NCBI GenBank assembly: GCA_041628615.1
Contig: JBFKOW010000094.1
Coordinates: forward strand, 1-13,407
DNA: 13,407 nucleotides
Source of the DNA: JAMWZF01 sp041628615
GTDB lineage: Bacteria > Pseudomonadota > Alphaproteobacteria > Rhodobacterales > Rhodobacteraceae
Direction: 5' to 3'
The notes under the pieces are model-generated. The model saw only the letters and a program-made list of their open reading frames with translations. It was not told the DNA's origin and ran no database searches. This document shows, piece by piece, positions 6,373-12,235 of the stretch; within the stretch, counting starts at the first letter, position 1; each line of letters begins with the position of its first letter. Made by a program: the position numbers and the translations under genes.

Positions 6373-8174
6373 GCCGCCTCGGCCTCGGTGTCGGCCTCGA
6401 GCGCCACCTCGAACACGGCGCCGCCGTCTGGATGGTTGCTGCCGCGGATCGCGCCGCCGAAGGACTGCACCAGCCCGTAGGAGATCGACAGGCCGAGCCC
6501 CATGCCCTCGGCCGCGCCAACCTGCTTGGTCGAATAGAACGGATCGAAGATCCGGTCCGGCTCGGCGATGCCCGGCCCGGTGTCGCGGACGGTGAGGGTG
6601 ACCCGGCCGCCGCCCGTCGAGAGGCCGATCTCGACGCGCTTCTCGGCGCTGTCGGCCATCGCGTCCATCGCGTTGCCGATCAGGTTCAGCAGCACCTGCT
6701 GCAGCCGCACCTCGCCGCCGCGCACCGGCACCGGGCCGGGCGGCGGGGTCCAGCGGATCGTCACGCCGGCCTGCCGGGCGCGGGCGGCGCTGATCTCCAG
6801 CGCCGCCTCGATCACCGCGACGAGATCGACCCGCTTGGGCGGCTCGCTCTCCTGCCGGGCGAAGGCGCGCAGGTTGCGGATGATCCGGCCCATCCGGCGG
6901 GCGAGGTCCGAGATCCGCACGAGGTTGCCGCGCGCCCGGTCGGGCTCGCCCCTTTCGAGAAACGCCTCGGCGTTCTCGGCGAAGGACCGGATCGCCATCA
7001 GCGGCTGGTTCAGTTCGTGGCTGATCCCGGCGCTCATCTGGCCGAGGGCCGACAGCTTGCCCGCCTGCACGAGTTCCGCTTGCGCCCGGCGCAACCGCTC
7101 CTCGGCGGCGGCCCGGTCGGCCACCTCGCGGCGCAGGTCGGCGTTGAGGGTCTCGAGCGCCTCGGTCCGCTGCGCCACCCGCTGTTCCAGCCGGGCGTTG
7201 GCCTCGGCCAGCGTGCGACGCCGTTCGGTGGCGAGGAACAGCAGCGCCCCGAAGGCAAGGCAGACCGCCGCCGCCACCGCCGACTGCAGCGTCGCGAGCT
7301 GCCGCGCCGGGGCGAGGTCGACAAGCGCCTCGGCGGTCAGGTCCACCGTGGGCAGCTGCAGTTCCAGGTGCAGCGCCTGCGCCGGGACGTAGCGCCCGGC
7401 ATCCAGCGTCCAGACCTCGCGCCCCGCGACGCTGCGCGCCTCGTAGCCGAAGAACGGCCGGGTCAGCCCGGCGGGAAACGCGGCCGATCCGTGCCGCTCG
7501 CGGTCCGCCCCGGGACGGGCCATGAACAGCAGTTCCGACCGGTTGGTCAGGAACACCACCCCCAGCGCGTCGGTGAAGAACACCGACGGCCGGCCGCCCC
7601 GCCATTCGGCCTCGACCGCCGCCGCGTCCGCCGCCACCAGCACCGCGCCGGCCACCGGCCCGGCCGCCGAGAACACCGGGGCCGCGAACAGGAAGGCCCG
7701 GCGGCCCTCGGCGCCGCCGCCCGAGTAGCGGGCGGTCACCGTGTGGAACACCCCGACCGCCCCGTCCATCGCCCGCTCGAAATACGGCGCCCCGGAATGG
7801 CTGCCGCCCTGCGCCGCCTCGGCGGAGGCGATTTCGCGGCCGTCCGGGCCGATCACCGCGATCCCGAGCGACCCGGTCTTGTCCATGATCTCGAGCAGGA
7901 CCTGCCCGGTGGTTTCGGCGACAGCCGGATCGGGCGCGGGACCGTCCAGCACCGCCGCGACTGCCGGGTGATCGGCCAGGAACACCGCCAGTTCGCGGTA
8001 GCGCTGCAGCTGCCCGGTGAGCCGGTCCGAGGCCAGCGCGAGGTCCGCCTCGCCCTTCTGCGCCGCCTGTTCCAGCGCCGCCCGGTAGCCATAGAGCGCC
8101 ACCCCGCCGGCGAACAGGCCGACGAGCGCGAGAAACAGCGCGATGGCGCCAAGGCGTCGGACAGGTCCCGTCAT
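6369..8174 (-). CDS. dctB: C4-dicarboxylate sensor histidine kinase DctB
   Basis: This membrane-bound sensor kinase detects C4-dicarboxylates in the periplasm and phosphorylates DctD. It has 601 residues, the usual size. One membrane span lies at about 9-29, then a periplasmic double-PAS (Cache/PDC) sensor at 30-290 with the typical PYFERAM and IGPDGREIASA segments. A second span is at about 293-315, followed by a coiled coil (318-375) and no PAS or HAMP domain. The kinase core is intact: H-box SAGISHELNQ (H386), N-box NLIGNAMDAM (N501), G1 DTGPGI (531-536), F-box FDPFYSTK and G2 GMGLGLS. The start at 8174 is the only one that gives the full first span. The kinase looks fully functional, in contrast to its partner's damaged AAA+ domain. 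P450 is transcribed divergently 57 bp away. Confidence 0.94.
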   Translation of the reverse strand: MTGPVRRLGAIALFLALVGLFAGGVALYGYRAALEQAAQKGEADLALASDRLTGQLQRYRELAVFLADHPAVAAVLDGPAPDPAVAETTGQVLLEIMDKTGSLGIAVIGPDGREIASAEAAQGGSHSGAPYFERAMDGAVGVFHTVTARYSGGGAEGRRAFLFAAPVFSAAGPVAGAVLVAADAAAVEAEWRGGRPSVFFTDALGVVFLTNRSELLFMARPGADRERHGSAAFPAGLTRPFFGYEARSVAGREVWTLDAGRYVPAQALHLELQLPTVDLTAEALVDLAPARQLATLQSAVAAAVCLAFGALLFLATERRRTLAEANARLEQRVAQRTEALETLNADLRREVADRAAAEERLRRAQAELVQAGKLSALGQMSAGISHELNQPLMAIRSFAENAEAFLERGEPDRARGNLVRISDLARRMGRIIRNLRAFARQESEPPKRVDLVAVIEAALEISAARARQAGVTIRWTPPPGPVPVRGGEVRLQQVLLNLIGNAMDAMADSAEKRVEIGLSTGGGRVTLTVRDTGPGIAEPDRIFDPFYSTKQVGAAEGMGLGLSISYGLVQSFGGAIRGSNHPDGGAVFEVALEADTEAEAA

Positions 8175-8231
8175 GGGTCGAGACTAGAAAGCCGCACTTG
8201 CCTTGGCCAGAGGCGGTGTTAGGGCTGCGGC
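8175..8231. promoter_or_regulatory. Divergent dctB / P450 intergenic region
   Basis: These 57 bp must hold the start signals of both dctB and the P450 gene. For P450 a weak TTGCCT-N16-TAGGGC (8198-8225) is possible, though AGGG (8221-8224) is better explained as its ribosome binding site, 7 bases from the ATG. On the minus strand a single GTGCGG (8192-8197) matches half of the DctD-like core seen upstream of dctP, 18 bases before the dctB ATG. No convincing dctB promoter was found. Confidence 0.3.
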
Positions 8232-9395
8232 ATGGAACGCCTGCGCCAGTCCCCCACCGATCCCGCCTTCGTGCAGGACCCCTACCCGTTCTACGACCGC
8301 GCCCGGGCCGGCGGCGACCTGTTCTACTGGGAGGATTACGGCAAGGTCTGCGCGGTGTCGCACCGGGCGGTGACCGCGATCCTCAAGGACCGCCGCATGG
8401 GCCGCGAGGTGCCGCCCGAGAAGGCCGAGCCGGTGCCGGACCGGCTGGCCCCGTTCTACGCGGTCGACGCGGTGTCGATGCTCGACGCCGAGCCGCCGCG
8501 CCATACCCGGCTGCGCAAGCTGGTGGTGCGGGCCTTCACCTCCGGCCGGATCGCACGGCTGGAACCGGACATCGCGGCGCTGGCCGACAGTCTGATTGAG
8601 CGGTTCCCGTCCGGTCCCTTCGACCTGATCGGCGCCTTCTGCCAGCCGCTGCCGGTCACCGTCATCGCCCGGCTGCTGGGCGTGCCGGACGCGATGGCGG
8701 GGGATTTCCTGCGCTGGTCAAACGCGATGGTAGCGATGTACCAGGCCCGCCGGACCCCGGCGATCGAGGACGCCGCCGTCGCCGCCGCGACCGAGTTCGT
8801 GGCCTTCCTGACCGACTACGTCGCCCACCGGCGCGCCAGCCCCGGCGACGATCTGCTGACCGAACTGATCGCCGCCGAGGAGGACGGCGACCGGCTGAGC
8901 ACGGACGAACTCATCGGCACGGTGATCCTGCTGCTGAACGCCGGCCACGAAGCGACGGTCCACGCGATGGGCAACGCGGTGCCGGTGCTGATCGCCAACG
9001 GACGGCCGCCGATCACCGACGGATGCGTCGAGGAACTGCTGCGGATCGATCCGCCGCTGCACATGTTCGACCGCTGGGTCTACGAGGACCTGACGCTGTT
9101 CGGCCACGACTTCCGGCGCGGCGACAGGGTGGCCTGCCTGCTCGGCGCCGCCAACCGCGACCCGGCGGCCTATCCGGACCCGGCCCGCTTCGATCCCGCG
9201 CGCAAGGGGCCGGTGAACACCAGCTTCGGGGCCGGGATCCACTTCTGCGTCGGCGCGCCGCTGGCCCGGCTGGAGTTGCGGATCGCGCTGGCGGCGCTGA
9301 TCCGGCGCTGCCCGGACCTGCGGATCGCCGCGCCACCGCGCTTCGCCGATGTCTACCACTTCCACGGGCTCGGACGGCTGATGGTCGCGGTCTGA
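8232..9395 (+). CDS. Soluble bacterial cytochrome P450
   Basis: This heme-thiolate monooxygenase should insert oxygen into an unknown substrate using electrons from a ferredoxin system, none of which is encoded nearby. It has 387 residues with no membrane anchor, typical of soluble bacterial class I P450s. The heme-binding loop is SFGAGIHFCVGAPLARLE with C339 as ligand; the K-helix ExxR is E268-L-L-R271; the C-helix HTRLRKLVVRAF motif is at about 91-102. The I-helix reads LLLNAGHEATVHAMGN, placing Ala241 where most P450s have the proton-relay Thr, with Thr242 next. The stretch between I-helix and ExxR is about ten residues shorter than usual, so the J-helix is reduced. ATG at 8232 has AGGG 7 bases upstream. 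The small lipocalin-like gene follows 66 bp later and may be cotranscribed. The substrate cannot be read from sequence. Confidence 0.93.
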   Translation: MERLRQSPTDPAFVQDPYPFYDRARAGGDLFYWEDYGKVCAVSHRAVTAILKDRRMGREVPPEKAEPVPDRLAPFYAVDAVSMLDAEPPRHTRLRKLVVRAFTSGRIARLEPDIAALADSLIERFPSGPFDLIGAFCQPLPVTVIARLLGVPDAMAGDFLRWSNAMVAMYQARRTPAIEDAAVAAATEFVAFLTDYVAHRRASPGDDLLTELIAAEEDGDRLSTDELIGTVILLLNAGHEATVHAMGNAVPVLIANGRPPITDGCVEELLRIDPPLHMFDRWVYEDLTLFGHDFRRGDRVACLLGAANRDPAAYPDPARFDPARKGPVNTSFGAGIHFCVGAPLARLELRIALAALIRRCPDLRIAAPPRFADVYHFHGLGRLMVAV

Positions 9396-9436
9396 TCCCG
9401 GGCGGGGTATGCGGATCGCGCGGCCCGGCCTATCGT

Positions 9437-9460
9437 GGCGTCGCCAGACGGAGCGACGCC
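9437..9460 (+). promoter_or_regulatory. Hairpin enclosing the ribosome binding site of the lipocalin-like gene
   Basis: GGCGTCGC (9437-9444) and GCGACGCC (9453-9460) pair perfectly around an 8-base loop. The Shine-Dalgarno GGAG (9450-9453) has three bases in the loop and one in the stem, and the ATG follows one base after the stem. The structure could lower or condition translation of the gene. In DNA this GC-rich an 8-bp stem may also arise by chance. Confidence 0.4.
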
Positions 9461-9461
9461 G

Positions 9462-9926
9462 ATGACCGACCCTGCCCCGCCGACCGACGCCGCCGCCCTG
9501 ATCGGCTCGTGGCGGATGCTGTCCTGGACCCGCGAGAGCGTCGCCACCGGCGCGGTGTCTGACGTGCTCGGCGCCGATCCGGTGGGCTACATCGCCTACC
9601 ATCCGGACGGCCGGATGATGGCGACGGTGTTCGCCCGCAGCCGGCCCGCCGGGGATGGCCGGCCCCGCGGCCCCAAGGAGAAGGCGGCGCTGTTCGACAC
9701 GATGTTGGCCTACGTGGCGCGCTACACGCTTCAGGCGGACCGCGTCGTCCACCATGTCGAGGCGGCCTGGAATCCGGACTGGCAGATCGACCTGTCGCGC
9801 CCGTTCCGGCTCGACGGCGACCGGCTGGTGATCTCCGGCGCGCCGAACGTGGACCCGCTGACCGGCGAGGACGTGCTCTACCGCATGGAGTTCCGCAAGG
9901 TCGCGGCCGATCCCGCGTCGGGCTAG
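9462..9926 (+). CDS. Lipocalin-like domain protein (Lipocalin_5 type)
   Basis: This small protein of 154 residues matches the lipocalin-like family of single beta-barrel domains that often sit beside secondary-metabolite or oxidoreductase genes and have few assigned functions. Recognisable blocks are LIGSWRMLSWTRESVATG near the N-terminus, GADPVGYIAYHPDGRMMATVFAR in the middle and LYRMEFRKV at the end. There is no signal peptide, so it is probably cytoplasmic. A GTG at 9435 would lengthen it, but the ATG at 9462 is preferred because GGAG lies 8 bases before it (9450-9453) and the domain begins soon after. It follows P450 by 66 bp on the same strand, so a shared transcript and ligand are plausible. 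Its TAG stop lies in a CTAG shared with the opposing regulator gene. Confidence 0.78.
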   Translation: MTDPAPPTDAAALIGSWRMLSWTRESVATGAVSDVLGADPVGYIAYHPDGRMMATVFARSRPAGDGRPRGPKEKAALFDTMLAYVARYTLQADRVVHHVEAAWNPDWQIDLSRPFRLDGDRLVISGAPNVDPLTGEDVLYRMEFRKVAADPASG

Positions 9927-10384
9927 AGCGGCAGCGCCAGGGTCGACTTGATCTCTTCCATGCTGAGCAGCGCGGTGACGTTGTAGATCTTCACCTCGGA
10001 GATCAGCGCCTGGTAGAAGGCGTCGTAGGCCCGCGCATTCGGCACGCGCACCTTCAGGATGTAGTCGATGTCGCCGGCAAGGCGATGCGCCTCCTGCACC
10101 TCCGGACGGGCGCGGAGCGCGGCGAGAAAGCGGTTCTGCCAGTCCGATTCATGCTCGGATGTCCGGATCAGGACGAAGAAGCAGGCATCGAATCCGAGCC
10201 GTTCCGGATCGAGCACCGCGACCTGCGCTCCGACCACGCCAGCCTCGCGCAGCTTGCGAATCCGGTTCCAGACCGGGGTCTTGGACGAGCCCACCACGCG
10301 GGCGATCTCGTCCAGCGACCGGCCGGCATCGCGCTGCAATTCGCGCAGGATTTTCCGGTCCAGCGCGTCGATTTGCACAGACAT
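9923..10384 (-). CDS. Lrp/AsnC-family transcriptional regulator
   Basis: This is a DNA-binding feast/famine regulator of 153 residues, the normal size. The N-terminal winged helix-turn-helix spans about 5-60 (IDALDRKILRELQRDAGRSL...SSKTPVWNRIRKLREAGVV). The C-terminal RAM (ligand-binding, oligomerising) domain spans about 65-145, with FFVLIRT, EVQEAHRLAGDIDYILKV and the closing SMEEIKSTLALPL. The start at 10384 (MSVQIDALDR) is chosen over an upstream in-frame ATG because it gives the family's usual N-terminus and has GGAG 8 bases upstream. It is divergent from cysG across a 133-bp region with several palindromes, so control of the siroheme/reductase operon, and of itself, is likely. Its effector, perhaps a sulfur amino acid, is not visible. 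It converges on the lipocalin gene with a 4-bp stop overlap. Confidence 0.92.
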   Translation of the reverse strand: MSVQIDALDRKILRELQRDAGRSLDEIARVVGSSKTPVWNRIRKLREAGVVGAQVAVLDPERLGFDACFFVLIRTSEHESDWQNRFLAALRARPEVQEAHRLAGDIDYILKVRVPNARAYDAFYQALISEVKIYNVTALLSMEEIKSTLALPL

Positions 10385-10401
10385 TCGCTTTCTCCGCCGA
10401 T

Positions 10402-10460
10402 TTCGCAACAAACGTCCCGCTGGGACATCCAGGACGAACATACGTTCTTAATCTTGCGAA
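10402..10460. promoter_or_regulatory. Palindrome cluster between lrp-type gene and cysG, probable operator
   Basis: Three symmetric elements lie here: TTCGCAA (10402-10408) mirrored by TTGCGAA (10454-10460); a perfect GTCCC-GCT-GGGAC (10414-10426); and GAAC-ATAC-GTTC (10436-10447). The outer pair is centred near 10431, midway between the two inner palindromes. Lrp-family octamers usually bind several phased sites, which fits. The symmetry is seen directly; binding by the adjacent regulator is inferred. Confidence 0.5.
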
Positions 10461-10464
10461 GCAA
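10437..10464 (-). promoter_or_regulatory. Candidate promoter of the Lrp/AsnC regulator gene
   Basis: On the minus strand TTGCTT (10459-10464) and TATGTT (10437-10442) are spaced 16 bases apart. The -10 element lies inside the GAAC-ATAC-GTTC palindrome, which would allow autorepression. Only TTG matches in the -35 element, so this is a weak call. Confidence 0.3.
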
Positions 10465-10494
10465 TGGGCAATTCGGGGGACAATGTTCTATATT
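10465..10494 (+). promoter_or_regulatory. Candidate promoter of the cysG operon
   Basis: TGGGCA (10465-10470) and TATATT (10489-10494) are 18 bases apart; the -10 is a good match in an otherwise very GC-rich region. Transcription would start near 10501, leaving a leader of about 15 bases that includes the AGGAG ribosome binding site (10507-10511). The -35 abuts the TTGCGAA operator arm, so a bound regulator could block or recruit polymerase. Confidence 0.45.
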
Positions 10495-10517
10495 CTGCCG
10501 GAACGCAGGAGACCATG

Positions 10518-11930
10518 ATGCAGCACTTCCCGATCTTCGTAGCCGTGGCTGGCCGCCGGATCGTCGTCTCGGGCGGCGGCGAGGCGGCGCTGGCCAAGCT
10601 GCGGCTGCTGATGAAGACCGAAGCCCACCTGACTGTGATCGCCCCGGACCCGGCCACCGAGATCGAGCGCTGGGCCGCCGAGGGCCGGCTGCGGTTGCTG
10701 CGCCGGCCGATGGCGCCGGGCGACGCGCTCTGCGCGGTGCTGTTCTACGGCGCGAACGAGGATGCCGTCGAGGACGCCCGCTGCGCCGCGTTGGCCCGGG
10801 CCGACGGCGCGCTGGTGAACATCGTCGACGACCTCGACAATTCCGCCTTCATCACCCCCGCCATCGTCGACCGCGACCCGGTGACCGTGGCGATCGGCAC
10901 CGAGGGCGCCGCCCCGGTCCTCGCCCGCGCGATCAAGGCCGACCTGGAGGAGCGTCTGCCGCAGGCGCTGGGCCCGCTGGCCCGGATCGGCAAGGCGTTC
11001 CGCAAGGCCGCCGACGCCCTGCCCTTCGGCCGGGCCCGCCGGGATTTCTGGCGCGACTACTACTTCGCCGAGGGGCCCCGCGCCATCGCCGAGGGCGAGG
11101 AGCGGGTGCAGCCGGCGCTCGAGGCCCTGCTCGACCGCCACCTGAAGGCCGAGGCGCGGGCTGGTCACGTCGATTTCGTCGGTGCCGGTCCGGGCGACCC
11201 GGAACTTCTGACCATGAAGGCGCGCACCGCGCTCGACCGCGCCGACGTGGTGATCCACGACCGGCTGGTCCCCGCCCCGATCCTCGAACTCGCGCGCCGC
11301 GAGGCGGTGCTGATCGAGGCCGGCAAGGAAGGCTTCGGCACCTCGATGGCGCAGGACGATATCAACGACCTGATCGTCGAACATGCCGCCGGCGGCGCCC
11401 ACGTGGTGCGGCTCAAGTCCGGCGATCCGACGGTCTTCGGGCGGCTTGACGAGGAACTCGACGCCTGCATCGCCGCGGGGATCGCCTACGCCATCGTCCC
11501 CGGCATCACCGCCGCCTCGGCCTCGGTCGCGGCGCTGGGCCAGTCGATGACCCGGCGGGGCCGCAACTCGGCCGTCCGGCTGGTCACCGGGCACGACATG
11601 AAGGGCTATGCCGACCACGACTGGAAGACGCTGGCCCGTCCCGGCGAGGTCGCGGCGATCTACATGGGCAAGCGCGCCGCGCGGTTCCTCCAGGGCCGGC
11701 TGATGATGCACGGCGCCGATCCGGCAACGCCGGTGACCGCGATCGAGAATGCGTCGCGCCCCGATCAGCGCATCGTCGGGTCGACACTCGGCGCGATGGC
11801 CGCGGATTTCGACACCGCCGGCTTCGACGGCCCGGTTCTCACCTATCTCGGCCTCGCGCCCCGCGCCGCCGAGGCGCGGGCCGGCGATCCGGCCCAGGAC
11901 TTCTACCCCCAATCGGAGGAGGCGCTCTGA
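10518..11930 (+). CDS. cysG: Siroheme synthase CysG (trifunctional)
   Basis: This enzyme converts uroporphyrinogen III to siroheme: SAM-dependent methylation at C2 and C7, NAD-dependent oxidation of precorrin-2, and iron insertion. It has 470 residues, the usual size of a complete CysG. The N-terminal dehydrogenase/ferrochelatase half (about 1-210) has the NAD site VVSGGGEAALAKLRLL and NIVDDLDNSAF with D104/D105. The methyltransferase half (about 215-460) has VGAGPGDPELLT, RLKSGDPTVFGR, IVPGITAASA and VRLVTGHD. Residue 132 is Ala (GTEGAAPVLAR) where the Salmonella and E. coli enzymes have Ser128. Two ATGs stand in tandem at 10515 and 10518; the second is preferred because AGGAG is 6 bases away and MQHFPIF is the usual N-terminus. 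It heads an operon with the siroheme enzyme it serves. Confidence 0.94.
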   Translation: MQHFPIFVAVAGRRIVVSGGGEAALAKLRLLMKTEAHLTVIAPDPATEIERWAAEGRLRLLRRPMAPGDALCAVLFYGANEDAVEDARCAALARADGALVNIVDDLDNSAFITPAIVDRDPVTVAIGTEGAAPVLARAIKADLEERLPQALGPLARIGKAFRKAADALPFGRARRDFWRDYYFAEGPRAIAEGEERVQPALEALLDRHLKAEARAGHVDFVGAGPGDPELLTMKARTALDRADVVIHDRLVPAPILELARREAVLIEAGKEGFGTSMAQDDINDLIVEHAAGGAHVVRLKSGDPTVFGRLDEELDACIAAGIAYAIVPGITAASASVAALGQSMTRRGRNSAVRLVTGHDMKGYADHDWKTLARPGEVAAIYMGKRAARFLQGRLMMHGADPATPVTAIENASRPDQRIVGSTLGAMAADFDTAGFDGPVLTYLGLAPRAAEARAGDPAQDFYPQSEEAL

Positions 11931-12235
11931 TGCCCCGTGCCTTTACCCCCAAGGTCGTCACCGCGAACCGCCTGCTCGAAGGCGACAGCGTCTGGCTCAC
12001 CGAGTCCGGCGACTGGTCGCCGCGGATGCAGGACGCCGAACTGCTGACCGACGAATCGACCGCCCAGCTGCGGCTGCTCGAGGCAGACGCACAGGCCCAT
12101 GTGGTCGTCGGCGCCTACCTCGCCGACGCCAAGCCGGGTCCGCGCGGCCCCGAACCCACCCATTTCCGCGAGACCTTCCGGACCCGCGGACCGTCCAACT
12201 ACGCCCACGGAAAGCAGGCCGAGGGAGCACTCTGA
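11930..12235 (+). CDS. DUF2849 family protein
   Basis: This 101-residue protein matches the small DUF2849 family found between cysG and the sulfite/nitrite reductase gene in alphaproteobacteria. Typical features are the opening FTPKVVTANRLLEGDSVWL, the central block ending AHVVVGAYLADA and the closing HFRETFRTRGPSNY. There is no signal peptide, membrane span or cysteine. Its function is unknown; constant linkage to siroheme assimilation genes suggests an accessory role to the reductase. Its ATG shares the last A of the cysG stop (TGATG), with GGAGG 10 bases upstream, so translation is coupled. Confidence 0.85.
   Translation: MPRAFTPKVVTANRLLEGDSVWLTESGDWSPRMQDAELLTDESTAQLRLLEADAQAHVVVGAYLADAKPGPRGPEPTHFRETFRTRGPSNYAHGKQAEGAL

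Noticed and set aside
5140..7605. Apparent 821-residue frame, a possible kinase-regulator fusion
   Set aside because: Only the last 410 residues are real (DctD from the ATG at 6372). The upstream part is a shifted reading of dctB, and the true arrangement is an ATGA overlap, not a fusion.
6432..8222. 596-codon plus-strand frame
   Set aside because: It is antisense to dctB, whose own frame has all kinase motifs; the antisense translation is low-complexity.
10488..11912. 474-codon minus-strand frame
   Set aside because: It is antisense to cysG, including through the NAD and SAM motifs, and also covers the cysG ribosome binding site.
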